NCBI GenBank assembly: GCA_963813345.1
Contig: CAWEYR010000002.1
Span: 1-64,000, forward strand
Direction of reading: 5' to 3'
DNA length: 64,000 nucleotides
Origin: CAWDDA01 sp963813345
GTDB taxonomy: Bacteria; Acidobacteriota; Blastocatellia; RBC074
Shown: in pieces, positions 37,819 to 47,775 of the stretch
Position numbering within the stretch: the stretch's first letter is position 1
Layout of the letters: every line of letters begins with the position of its first letter
The notes under the pieces: generated by a model
Seen by the model: only the letters and a program-made list of their open reading frames with translations
The model's database searches: none
Told to the model about the DNA's origin: nothing
Translations under genes and position numbers: made by a program

Positions 37819-38310
37819 TTAGACGCCCGCTACCTGAAGATGAACTTTGCGGTGATTCGGGCCATCGAATTCTGCGAGGATAATGTTCTGCCAGGTACCC
37901 AGCTTGAGTTTTCCGTTGACGATCGGGATTGAAAGACTCAGTCCGGCAAACACGGCTCGCAGATGCGCGTCGGCATTGCTGCGGTCGCAATCTGAAAGCA
38001 TAGGGTCATTGTGTTTGTAATAGACGTTTCGCGGGATGAGCTGTTCGAACATCGATTCCACATCCGAAAGCAATGCGCCCTGAGTTTCATTGATGATAAC
38101 GCCGGCGGTAGTATGAAGTGATGAGACATGAAGTATGCCATTGCGCACCGGAGCCTCGTTAACGAATGCCGTGACCTCCGCAGTAATGCTTTTCAACTCC
38201 AGCCTTTCAGCCGTGTCGAAAACAAGCGTGGTCGAGGCTACTTTGCAGGTACCTTCACTTACTTCGATCTTTCGGGCCTCCTCCACTGCTGCGAGTGTCA
38301 GGTTGCTCAT
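37819..38310 (-). CDS. yjbQ: YjbQ family protein (UPF0047; secondary thiamine-phosphate synthase-like)
   Basis: An intact 163-residue product. Family signatures are HVSSLHTTAGVIINE, YYKHNDPM, SNADAHLRAVFAGLSLSIP and the C-terminal WQNIILAEFDGPNHRKVHLQ, with the conserved His and Asp/Glu residues of the presumed metal site present. The family was linked to weak thiamine-phosphate synthase activity; its physiological role is unsettled. A short N-terminal extension (MSNLTLAAVEEARK) precedes the domain. Single gene, same strand as the epimerase gene. Confidence 0.88.
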   Translation of the reverse strand: MSNLTLAAVEEARKIEVSEGTCKVASTTLVFDTAERLELKSITAEVTAFVNEAPVRNGILHVSSLHTTAGVIINETQGALLSDVESMFEQLIPRNVYYKHNDPMLSDCDRSNADAHLRAVFAGLSLSIPIVNGKLKLGTWQNIILAEFDGPNHRKVHLQVAGV

Positions 38311-38489
38311 TATAAGGTTCTCCTTAGTTCTGCTTTGAGTGGGGTCACGCGCGGAAAACTGTCCAGTTGGTCATATTTCTCGTGCCGCTAACGCGATCAT
38401 GCTGAAAGCAGTCTGAAACTCTATCCAGTAGCTTTCCGCTTGTCAACCCGCCGGTCCCCTACAAAAACGTATCGTCAAATCACAGAAAA

Positions 38490-39101
38490 CTACTCACAAT
38501 CAAGCGCGAAAACGCGTCTCCCATCAATGCGAAATCGGCGGTTGAGGACGAAATCTACAGCCTCCGGATAGAGCCGGTGCTCCTCTTTCAATATCCGTGA
38601 TGACAGCGATTCGACAGTGTCTTCGTCGAGCACGGGCACAACAGCCTGAGCTACGATTGGTCCGTGGTCCAGGTGCTCGTCAACCATATGGACGGTGCAA
38701 CCTGAGAATCTGACACCATGCTCGAGCGCCTGCCGCTGTGCGCCAAGCCCGGGAAACGCCGGAAGCAGTGAAGGATGAATGTTTAACACCGATCCAGCAT
38801 GCTCTTGCGTGAACCATGAAGAGAGCAAACGCATATAGCCAGCCAGGCACACCAGGTCGACTTTATGGGACGCAAGCGCTGCCGCGATTGCGTGATCGTG
38901 CTCGTCGCGGCTGATCCCTCGATGGTCCAGGGTCAGCGTTTCAACACCCAGGTTCTTAGCGATTTCCAATCCGGCGGCGCTTGTGACATTGCTGATCACC
39001 AGCGCGACCTCGGCGTTTCGAATCCTCCCGTCCCGCGCCGCGAGGATGAGCGATTCCATATTCGAACCGCGTCCCGAGATTAGTATGCCGATTCTTTTCA
39101 C
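38490..39101 (-). CDS. purN: Phosphoribosylglycinamide formyltransferase
   Basis: About 203 residues from the GTG at 39101. Catalyses transfer of formyl from 10-formyl-THF to GAR in purine synthesis. Motifs: nucleotide loop ILISGRGSNMESLI, folate/catalytic LAGYMRLLSSWF, the catalytic Asn-His in SVLNIHPSLLPAFPG, GCTVHMVDEHLDHGPIVAQ with the catalytic Asp. An in-frame start at 39170 would add NSILSTQHSALSTLSALSTL, which is merely the translated CTGAGTG tandem repeat, so GTG 39101 is preferred. purM and purF lie 3-5 kb upstream on the same strand, split by an S9 peptidase gene. Confidence 0.93.
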   Translation of the reverse strand: MKRIGILISGRGSNMESLILAARDGRIRNAEVALVISNVTSAAGLEIAKNLGVETLTLDHRGISRDEHDHAIAAALASHKVDLVCLAGYMRLLSSWFTQEHAGSVLNIHPSLLPAFPGLGAQRQALEHGVRFSGCTVHMVDEHLDHGPIVAQAVVPVLDEDTVESLSSRILKEEHRLYPEAVDFVLNRRFRIDGRRVFALDCE

Positions 39102-39104
39102 AAA

Positions 39105-39262
39105 GTGCAGAGTGCTGAGTGCAGAGAGAGTGCTGAGTGCTGAGTGCTGAGTGCTGAGTATGGAGTTCAAGCTTTAGCTTGCTCTATCAAACTCGAACTC
39201 GATCGCAGCAAGCTAAAGCTTGAACTCCATACTCAGCACTCGCACCCAGCACTCAGCACTCA
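39105..39262. repeat. Family B inverted repeat with GTGCTGA tandem flanks
   Basis: Outer flanks are iterations of GAGTGCTGA and their complement; inner arms GGAGTTCAAGCTTTAGCTTG / CAAGCTAAAGCTTGAACTCC lie at 39162-39229. It lies between the S9 peptidase stop and purN start, both minus strand, so transcripts entering purN would carry the hairpin. Confidence 0.85.
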
Positions 39263-39266
39263 TTCC

Positions 39267-41733
39267 TTAGCCCCGCAGATTCTCAGTAAAGAGCTTGAGG
39301 ATTCTCTTGTATTCGTCAGCCCAGCTCGAAGGTTGCACGAAGCCGTGGTCCTCTACAGGATAGACAGCCAGCTCCCAGTTCTCTTTCTTTAGTTCAATCA
39401 GCCGCTGGACCAGCCTTACTGTGTCCTGAAAGTGAACGTTGACATCCACCATTCCATGGCAAATCAGCAACGCCCCCTTGAGTCCCTGAGCGTGATAGAT
39501 TGGCGAGCTTCGCTTGTACGCTTCGCTGTCCTGCTGCGGAACATTGAGGATGTTTGACGTGTAACCGTGATTGTAATGAGCCCAGTCTGTGACGGGTCTT
39601 AGCGCTGCACCCGCTCGAAACGTGTCCGGCTGCGTGAAAAGCGCCATCAGCGTGATGAATCCTCCGTAGCTTCCACCATACAGACCGATGCGCGAAGCAT
39701 CCACGCCATGCTCGGCAACCAGATACGCCGCCGCATCGACGTAGTCAGTCAAATCCTTCCCGCCCATGTGACGGTAGATCGCGGTTCGCCAGTCGCGCCC
39801 ATAGCCGGCCGATCCCCGGTAATCTACATCGAGCACCAGAAAGCCGCGCTCCATCAAAAGGTGATGGAACATGTACTCGCGGGAATAGGAGCTCCACCAC
39901 TTGTGCACGTTCTGCAAATAGCCGGCGCCGTGCACGAAAAGAACTGCCGGGCCGCCACGGCGGTAGTTCGCCGGCTTGTAAATCCGCGCAGGCACCATTG
40001 CGCCATCTCGAGCTTTGATCTTCACGATCGGAGGATCAATCCACGAGTGCCGGAAGAACTCATCCGTTGGAGACGTCGTGACCTTCCTCGCTTCAGCGCC
40101 TGGTTTGTTCTCCGCAAGATACAGCTCCGGAGGTTTGTTCGACGCTGACCTTACGATCGCAAGCATGCTCTCGTCAGGCGACACCTCGCAGTTGTTATTG
40201 CCCGGCATGGAAGTGATTCGTGTCCGCACGCCTCCGTCGACAGGCATCGAATACAGATGCCGTTCAAAGGGGCTGCCTTCGCTCGATGTGAAATAGAATC
40301 GGGTCTTATCCCTGGACAGTTGCACATCTGAAACTTCGAACTGACCCTGAGTCAGTTGCTTCACTTCAGAGCCCTCTGCCGAGGCAGTGTACAGATGCGC
40401 ATATCCGTCACGCTCCGACTGGAAATAGACGCGCTTTGAATCAGGGAGCCAGCCAAGTGTTTGTGCTCCGGGGCCATTGATCCAGGCATCATCGTGGAGA
40501 TGATCAAGCACACGAGTCTTTGCAGTCGCCGGATCGATCAACAAAATCCAGCGATCCTTGTTGTCTGCCGCCCTCGCCTGGACAACTGCGTGCTTTCCGT
40601 CTTCAGACCACATCGGGTTCGAAAGCCGGACATCCCGTTCTCGAGGTTCCGATCCGCGTTCCCCTCCGCGTCGGCCTTCGCCCGATTCTGCGACCGCTGG
40701 CGTGTCAGCAGTGAGGCGCTGTCCGTGATCGACCCATTTGACGTCGCCAGTAGCAACATCGAACACGCCAAGTCGAATTCGGTTTTGGGTATCTCCGACC
40801 TTTGATCGTGCAGAAATGTCTTCTGTATAGGCCGACTCTGTAACATAGTTCGGAACAATCGAGCTCTTTGTTCCTGTTGCAGCTTGAGAGACGGAGGCCA
40901 TCACATACTTTTCATCAGGAGAGATCGAGAGCTGGACCACGTTCTGTCCCTGAGGGATATTGAATGGTTTTCGCTTTTCGCGTTTCTTGCGGCGCTCTTC
41001 CTGTTCCGCTCTTACTGCCGCGCGTTCCTTTACAGCTTCAATAAGCTCCTTCTCTTCTTTCTTCAGATACTCCTGGCTTTCCGTTGCTCTCTGAGCTCCT
41101 GCCGCGCCCGCGCCGCCTGTCTGCCGTGCCGCGCCCTGTCCCCCAAATCCGCCGCGGCCTCCGCCTCCCGCCCCTCCGGTTTGAGGCGCCTGTGCAAGAG
41201 CGTCACCACCTCCTGTGCGGAAATCGGTGAGCTGTGTGATGCCGCCGCCCTCGAGTGAAAGCTTGAAGAGATTTCCTCCTCGATTGAAAATCACCGACTT
41301 CTGATCCTGGCCCCATCCGGCATTCGTTTCGACATCGGTTGTAGCAGTGATTTGACGACGCTCGCGTTTCACGTGATCGTAGACAAAGACATCCCCATCC
41401 TCTACGTAAACCGAGAGCTTCTTGTCCTTTGTCAGATCACCGCCCGAGGGCGCCTGATTGCGTGCTTCTTCTTCGGTCAGCTTCTTCAGACCTGAGCCGT
41501 CACGGTTCACAGTGTAGGTGTCGAGTTCCTTCGTGCGTGGTTCCGAGGCCTGCTTCCAGCGAAAATATACGCGCTGAGAATCCTGCGACCAGCGGACCGC
41601 GCTCGGTTCATATCCGATCAACCCCGGTCCGCGCATTATGTTGTCGACCGTGAGATCGAACTTCTGCTGCGCAAAGGCAGGAGACGGGATGAGAAGAGCG
41701 ATGATCGTAAGTATCGAGAAAGAGCTTTTTCAT
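39267..41733 (-). CDS. S9-family (prolyl oligopeptidase/DPP-IV-like) peptidase, frameshift in signal peptide
   Basis: About 820 residues. From ATG 41733 the frame slips near 41710; the corrected leader is MKKLFL then LTIIALLIPSPAFAQQ, a clean signal peptide, continuing FDLTVDNIMRGPGLIGYEPS. An N-terminal beta-propeller (WSQDSQRVYFRWK, FYFTSSEGSPFERHLYSMPV) carries a Gly-rich insert (GGAGGGGRGGFGGQG) and a Lys/Glu-rich helix near residues 150-240. The C-terminal hydrolase has Ser in GLYGGSYGGFITLMA, Asp in CHGMVDVNVHF and His in PVEDHGFVQPSS. It should cleave short proline-containing peptides in the periplasm. Confidence 0.9.
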
Positions 41734-41764
41734 GATCTCCAACAACGAAAAGGCTCGCTTGCAA

Positions 41765-41846
41765 CCACAAGCTAAAGCTTGAACTCAAACTCAAAGTTCC
41801 ACACACGAGGTTTGAGTTCAAGCTTCAGCTTGTGGTTGAACTCGAA
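41765..41846. repeat. Family B inverted repeat
   Basis: Arms CAACCACAAGCTAAAGCTTG / CAAGCTTCAGCTTGTGGTTG with a loop of about 40 bp. It lies between purM stop (41862) and the S9 peptidase start (41733). Confidence 0.8.
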
Positions 41847-41861
41847 CCCCCTGGATTGTCC

Positions 41862-42899
41862 CTACCGGAATCTTACTTTGCGCGAGCCTTCCTGAACTTC
41901 ACCGATCACGTAGTACTGTTCTTCGGCAGTGATGAAATCGTTGGCAACCACCTCCATATTCTCCTTTGCCACAATCACAACCATGCCGATGCCGAGATTG
42001 AAGGTTCGCAACATGTCATCCGGAGGGACGTCGCCTATATTCTCGAGCAGATCAAAAATCGGAAGCACGGGCCAGCTTCCTCCTCTGATGACAACATCAA
42101 CACCCTCAGGCAGAATGCGCGGGATGTTGTCCACTAGCCCTCCACCCGTGATGTGCGCCAGACCCTTGATCACTCCATCGTGTTCGATCAGTCGCGTGAG
42201 AGCCGGCAGATAGTTCTTGTGCGGTTTGAGCAGCTCTTCGCCGACTGTGCAGCCAAGCTCCGGAATGTGCGTCTCAACGCTATGTCCCTCAACTTCGAAG
42301 AGTAGCTTGCGCGCCAGGCTGTATCCATTGGTATGCAACCCGACAGACGGCAATGCGAGTACGACATCGCCGGCCGTTATCCGCGACCCGTCAATTATCC
42401 TGGATCGCTCGACCACACCAACGATGAATCCTGCTATGTCGTATTCGTCATGGGCGTAGACACCCGGCATCTCAGCCGTTTCGCCTCCGAGAAGCGCGCA
42501 TCCACTTTCGCGGCATCCTCGGGTGAGCCCTTCAACTATCTGAGCGATGACTTCGGGGTCGAGCTTCCCGGTTGCGATGTAGTCGAGGAAGAAGAGAGGG
42601 CGAGCACCCTGCACAAGAATGTCGTTGATCGAGTGCGCTACAAGATCGTAACCGATCGTATTGTGGACATTGGCCGCGATTGCGACCTTGAGCTTGGTGC
42701 CGACGCCATCACAGCTTGCAACCAGCACGGGTTCGCGAACGCCGGCAAAAGTTCCATCGAACATTCCACCGAAACTGCCAATGTCTGAAAGGACGCGAGC
42801 ATTGAATGTCGTGCGTGCGAGCTGCTTGATGCGGGCTACAGCTTCGTTGGCAGCGTCGATGTTAACACCGGCGTCTTCGTAGCGGATCCGTTGAGACAT
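41862..42899 (-). CDS. purM: Phosphoribosylformylglycinamidine cyclo-ligase (AIR synthetase)
   Basis: An intact 345-residue product. ATP-grasp-like PurM family marks: YEDAGVNIDAANEAVARIK, SCDGVGTKLKVAI, HSINDILVQGARPLFFLDYI, CALLGGETAEMPGVY, LPSVGLHTNGYSLARKL and HITGGGLVDNIPRILPEG. Converts FGAM to AIR in purine synthesis. It starts 10 bp downstream of purF on the same strand, so the two form an operon. Confidence 0.96.
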   Translation of the reverse strand: MSQRIRYEDAGVNIDAANEAVARIKQLARTTFNARVLSDIGSFGGMFDGTFAGVREPVLVASCDGVGTKLKVAIAANVHNTIGYDLVAHSINDILVQGARPLFFLDYIATGKLDPEVIAQIVEGLTRGCRESGCALLGGETAEMPGVYAHDEYDIAGFIVGVVERSRIIDGSRITAGDVVLALPSVGLHTNGYSLARKLLFEVEGHSVETHIPELGCTVGEELLKPHKNYLPALTRLIEHDGVIKGLAHITGGGLVDNIPRILPEGVDVVIRGGSWPVLPIFDLLENIGDVPPDDMLRTFNLGIGMVVIVAKENMEVVANDFITAEEQYYVIGEVQEGSRKVRFR

Positions 42900-42909
42900 G
42901 TTCGCGAGC

Positions 42910-44325
42910 TCAGGGCACTGGTTCGAGCTGCCGCTCGGCGTCAGCGCGCGGCGAGCTCGTGATCTTGATCAGAGTCGGATACTGTCCGGTATAGCAAGCA
43001 GTGCAAAAACGCGTATCACCCGGATCGCCGCAGGCCTCGAGCAGGCCCTTCAGGCTCAGGTAGCCGATGGAATCGGCTCCAACGAACTGACGAATCTCTT
43101 CGATCGTCTTTTGCGCAGCGATCAACTCTGTCTGAGTGGGCGTGTCAACACCGTAATAACAGGGCGAAATCGTTGGAGGGCAGCTGATCCGCATGTGCAC
43201 TTCACGGGCGCCTGCCTCGCGCACCATCTTGACGATCTTCTGCGAAGTGGTTCCGCGGACGATCGAATCATCGATCAGCACCACTCGCTTCCCCTCGATC
43301 AGATCGCGCACGGGATTGAGCTTGATCTTGACGCCAAAGTGGCGAATCTGCGATTGCGGCTCAATGAATGTTCGCCCGATGTAATGATTTCGAACCAGTC
43401 CAAAGCGAAACTTGAGGCCCGACTCTGCCGCATATCCGATCGCGGCAGCAACACCCGAATCCGGAACCGGAACGACGATATCGGCAGGCGCTGGACATTC
43501 GCGCGCGAGATGCCGGCCAAGCAGGTGACGGCTCTTGTTCACGCTGCGCCCGAAGACTATCGAGTCCGGACGCGAGAAATAGACGTGCTCAAAGATGCAG
43601 TTGTTCTGTTTCTGTGGTGCGAAAGGATGAGTCGAATGAACACCCTCTTCGTCGACTACGATCATCTCTCCCGGCTCTACATCGCGCACGTAGTGCGCGC
43701 CGATCAGATCCAGTGCGCACGTCTCTGACGCAAAAACTGTAGCACCTTCCAGCACTCCCATGCACAGCGGTCTGAAACCTCGAGGATCGCGCACAGCAAT
43801 CAGCCGCGTAGGCGAGACAAAGAGCATCGAGAATGCGCCTTCATCAGCTTTCAAAGCGTCGACAATCGCATCAGTGAGATTGTTGAGACGCGAGCGTGCA
43901 ATCCGATGAAGCACGACCTCGGTATCAGATGTCGATGAGAAGATCGCGCCTTCTTCTTCGAGCTTCTGTCTCGCTTCGGCCGCATCCGGGAGATTTCCGT
44001 TATGACAGAGAGCCAACTGTCCGAACGCGCATTTGACGGCGAAGGGTTGCGCCTCAGCGATGCTGACTTTTCCGGCAGTTGAATACCGGACATGTCCGAT
44101 CGCGATCTTTCCAGGAAGGCGTGAAACTTCGTTCTCACCGAAGATATCGTTGACGTGGCCCATGCCGCGCTCGACGTGGAGAACCTGGCCGTCAGACGAG
44201 ACGATGCCTGCCGACTCCTGCCCCCGATGCTGCAATGCGTAGAGGCCAAGATAGGCGAGTTTCGACGCCTCTTCGTGACCGAAGATTCCAAAAACGCCAC
44301 ACTCTTCGCGGAACTTATCGAACAT
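42910..44325 (-). CDS. purF: Amidophosphoribosyltransferase
   Basis: An intact 471-residue product. The N-terminal nucleophile Cys is in FREECGVFGIFGHEE (residue 9), implying removal of an eight-residue propeptide. Glutaminase features: YALQHRGQESAGIV, IGHVRYSTAG, CHNGNLPDA. The PRPP site is VVLIDDSIVRGTTSQKIV; Cys residues for a 4Fe-4S cluster occur near FCTACYTGQYP and MRISCPPTISPCYYG. First committed step of purine synthesis. Upstream gene of the purF-purM pair. Confidence 0.96.
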   Translation of the reverse strand: MFDKFREECGVFGIFGHEEASKLAYLGLYALQHRGQESAGIVSSDGQVLHVERGMGHVNDIFGENEVSRLPGKIAIGHVRYSTAGKVSIAEAQPFAVKCAFGQLALCHNGNLPDAAEARQKLEEEGAIFSSTSDTEVVLHRIARSRLNNLTDAIVDALKADEGAFSMLFVSPTRLIAVRDPRGFRPLCMGVLEGATVFASETCALDLIGAHYVRDVEPGEMIVVDEEGVHSTHPFAPQKQNNCIFEHVYFSRPDSIVFGRSVNKSRHLLGRHLARECPAPADIVVPVPDSGVAAAIGYAAESGLKFRFGLVRNHYIGRTFIEPQSQIRHFGVKIKLNPVRDLIEGKRVVLIDDSIVRGTTSQKIVKMVREAGAREVHMRISCPPTISPCYYGVDTPTQTELIAAQKTIEEIRQFVGADSIGYLSLKGLLEACGDPGDTRFCTACYTGQYPTLIKITSSPRADAERQLEPVP

Positions 44326-44464
44326 TGCTGCGGATCAAGAGTATACCACGGTTCACGCCTGGAGCACCTGGAGCGCCAGCCGGCCAGTCGTCCAGGCCGT
44401 GAAGCTTGCGCGACTTAACAGAATCGCAGCTTGAGAGACGATGGGTCGCTGCTATCGCACGCCG

Positions 44465-44577
44465 ACGATCTCAGGCCACGAGCCGCGAAGCGTGGCGAAG
44501 GTCGTGGAGAGTCCTTGTGATGAACGACTCGCACGCTTCGCGGCTCGTGGCCGGTCTGGAAGACCGACGCTCCCGGG
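44465..44577. repeat. Family D inverted repeat
   Basis: Arms CCACGAGCCGCGAAGCGTG / CACGCTTCGCGGCTCGTGG around a loop of about 40 bp. It supplies the last 30 or so codons of the regulator gene ending at 44471. Confidence 0.8.
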
Positions 44578-47562
44578 GCAGGCGCTCTAGCTTGTCTGCC
44601 AACTCCTCGATAAGCGACGTCGCGTCTTTCAGATCGGCAGTCTCAAATCCTTCGGTAAACCAGTCATGAACCTCTGTGAGCAACCGATGCGCGTCGGCCC
44701 GTTTACCTTCGTCGCGCCATAGTCGCGCAAGACTAACCGCTGCCCGCATCTCGAGCGACTTTGCCTGTTGACCGCGAGCTACGTCGATCGCTCTGTGGAA
44801 ACACGCCTCTGCTTCGACGCATCGTTTCATCCCATCCGACAGAAGCAATTCTCCTCGAAGGCGGTGGAGCTCCGGCTCCCACCACCGCTCCTCCGTTTTC
44901 GCGATGTCGGCATGTGCGGCGTCGAGCGCCAGAAGCGCCTCGTCAATCTCACCTGCCCATCCGCACGCCTCAGCCAATAGAGCGCGATAGTAGGGCAACC
45001 GGACACCGGCCATCCTTTGCAACGCCTCAATGCCCGAACGAATCTCGGCCACACCCTCTTTGCCGGCACCTCGCGCGGCGCGGCTCCAGCCCCGCAGCAC
45101 TTCGGACCATGCGAGGTAGTACGGGAATCCGTGTTCGGTCGCGTGGATTATCGTCACGGCCGCCAGCCGGTCGACTTCCTCAACGTCCCGCCGAAACTGA
45201 TTGACCATCGCAGCGTAAGCCAGCGTGATTGTTTGAGTAAATGGATGGGTAAGCCCGCGAGCCAAATCCAGCGTCTCCTCGGCCTTCGCCCGAGCCTGAT
45301 CCGGGTAGCCCGCTTGCCAGAGAAAGTGGCTCGACCAGCTCCGGGAAAAGATTCCGTGGTCGACACCGAAGTATGCGACGTGGGTCCGGTGCTGGCTCGG
45401 GTGGTATAAGAGATCGGCCTCCCTAAAGTGCTTATCGGCCGAGGTGGGCTCCCCGAGTGCCAGCGCAGATCCAGCTAGTTCCGTGTGGCCCAGAATGCTA
45501 AAAACCGGGTCGTGCTGCTTCTCGGCGAGCCGGAGCAAGTCACTGGCAAGCGATTGCGTCTTGCGCATCTCGGCTCGTACATAACTTACTTCTATCAATC
45601 CACCTCAACGCCTTGAGAAGAGATCGGGTATCTGCGACCTCCTCTGAAAGCTCGCGTGCCCGGTGGTAAAGACGCTCGACCTCCGCGAAGCCCCAACCCT
45701 TCGTCGTCTTCAGGACGTGGGCGAGAAGCAGCGACAATTCGAGTTCTAAACCGAGCCGCGCTCGACCTTCCGGGAGCGCCTCCAGGAGCTCCTGTCCGCG
45801 CATTAGATGTCTGCCGGCTTCGAGATACGCCGAGCGCTGAAGGGCGTTCCGCGCCGACTGCTCAAGGTACAACACCGCTCTTTGAGGATCGCGCCCCTGG
45901 TCGAAATGCATAGCGAGCTCGGCCGCGATCGCGGCAGCTTGTTTCCCGTAGGCACTTTCCAGACGACTTCCTATTCGCTGGTGCAGATTCACACGCCGCT
46001 CGGGAGAGATACGCGCATACACAACCTCCTGGAAGAGGGCGTGGCGGAAGCCATAGCGCGCCGCCATCGTCCCGTCCGGCCACGGCGCCGTGCCGTCGGC
46101 GGTGAGAAACTGACCCTCACGGGTCCAGCACGCACACTGTGCCTCGATCTTCTCTTCGGGTAACGATGTGGCGGCAACTACGGCAGCAACGGAGAACGGG
46201 TCGCCCGCTACGCTTGCCGCCTCGAGAATGGTTTGCTCCTCGCCTGACGTCTGCTCGAAGCGGTGTTCGATGAACTGGCGCACACTCGACGGAATCACGC
46301 TTGCGATCGCGCGCTGGATCGCCTCCTGCGGATCCCGACACATTGTCGCCCTCCAGGATCCGCCGGCGTATCAGCTCGTCCACGATTGTGGTGAAAAACA
46401 GCGGATGGCCTCCCGTCCGCCGGTGGATGACTTCGGCGAGCTCTTTCAGCCGTGGATATGAATCCGCAGCGCTGTAGAACGTAGGCTTCGACCGACTCGC
46501 GGGAAAGATGAGTCAAGCACCAGCTCTGAACACTCCGGATAGGGACTAAGCTCGGCGATCAGACTTCGCAGCCGGTGTTTGTGCAGCAGGACCTCGAGCG
46601 GCCGATAGGTTCCCAGTATCAGCAACCGCGCCGGCTCACGGCGACGGGCAAGGTAAGCGAGCAATTCAAGCGTCGCCGTGTCGCTCCAGTGAAGATCTTC
46701 CAGGACGAGGATTAACGCATCTCGTGCCGTCAGAGATCTCGAGTACGTCGCCAAGCTCTCGAAACATCCTCTCCGAGGTTACCGACGTTGGCACTTCGTA
46801 CTCTTCCCCCGCCGCGAGCGAAGGCAAATGCGCCAAGCCAGCTCGGCGCATGCAGGCGGAGAAGATCGACGATCGGGAGGTTCCCATCATGCCCAAGCCG
46901 GGCAAAGAGCCTCGAGGATCGGCAGGTACGCCTCTCCGGCGCCGTATTGCTGAATGCACTGTCCTCGGCCGACCCGGGCCTTTCCCCGCGCCGCTACCTC
47001 GGAGACAAACGCCTCCACAAGCACCGTCTTCCCGATGCCCGGCTCACCTGCGACGAATCCGATCCGGCGCGCGCCCTGCCGCACCGTGGTGAACCAGTCA
47101 TGCAGTTGCTCCCACTCCGGCTCACGACCAACCAGGACAGTGGGACGAGGCAACAAGCGATTGGCTGAAGGGCACCAGAGCCTGAAGGTCAGTTTCAGCC
47201 GCAGATGCCGCCGTCGATCCTGTCGAAAGCGCGGGAACGTTGGTCTCAGCGACAGACGCGATGAAGCGATACCCGCGGCCGTGGACTGTCTCGATGAAGA
47301 GTGGAACCCTTGCCGGATCACCAAGCGCACGGCGTAGTTCCCGCATCGCAGTCGTCAAAACCGCATCACTGACCGCCGTGTCCGGCCACGCCGCAGCCAG
47401 CAGTTCATCCTTCGTGACAAGGTCCCCAGGCTGGCTCAGCAGGCGCTGAAGTACTGCAAACGCCTTATGACCCAGGCGGACGCTCTTTTCACACTCCCAC
47501 AACCGCTCGTCAAGTATGTCGAGACGAAAAGGGTCGAACACGAAGTATCGCGCCTTTCGCAT
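44471..47562 (-). CDS. Winged-helix / AAA_16 ATPase / TPR transcription regulator (five or more frameshifts)
   Basis: About 1,020 residues pieced from several frames. Residues 1-105: OmpR-type winged helix (FVFDPFRLDILDERLWE, LGHKAFAVLQRLLSQPG, AMRELRRALGDPARVPLFIE, HGRGYRFIASV). Then an ATPase domain: LVGREPEWEQLHDWF, Walker A FVAGEPGIGKTVLVEAF, Walker B LILVLEDLHWSDTATLELLA, and LLILGTYRPLEVLL. The C-terminal half is TPR-like helical repeats (AELAMHFDQGRDPQRAVLYL, YRALLAEACGWAGEIDEALL). Breaks fall near 47160, 46885, 46750, 46440, 46345 and 45590, so either this stretch is error-rich or the gene is decaying. The tail after LERLPRERRSS is translated repeat. Signal-responsive ATPases of this design (MalT/adenylyl-cyclase-like) usually activate nearby genes. 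Confidence 0.8.
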
Positions 47563-47596
47563 GCCTCGGGGTCCTCAGTCCGCACCCCAGCGAAAT

Positions 47597-47629
47597 ACTT
47601 TTCAGAACTTCCTCAGAATTGCCTCAGGA
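47597..47629 (-). promoter_or_regulatory. Three contiguous 11-bp direct repeats upstream of winged-helix regulator
   Basis: On the minus strand: TCCTGAGGCAA, TTCTGAGGAAG, TTCTGAAAAGT, exactly head-to-tail, ending 35 bp before the ATG at 47562. The consensus is T-[TC]-C-T-G-A-[GA]-[GA]. They lie between this regulator and the divergent haloperoxidase gene, so they could serve both. Confidence 0.6.
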
Positions 47630-47775
47630 CTTCGCCACGGTCCTCTGATAAATGATTTGCTCGGAAGTATCGCACGGGAGACGGTGAGGCAAAAGATGTA
47701 AGAGACTCGCCACTCTTCCGACCCATCGCTCGGTCGCAGAATATCTGGCGACCAACGCCGTCAAAGGAGGTTTCG

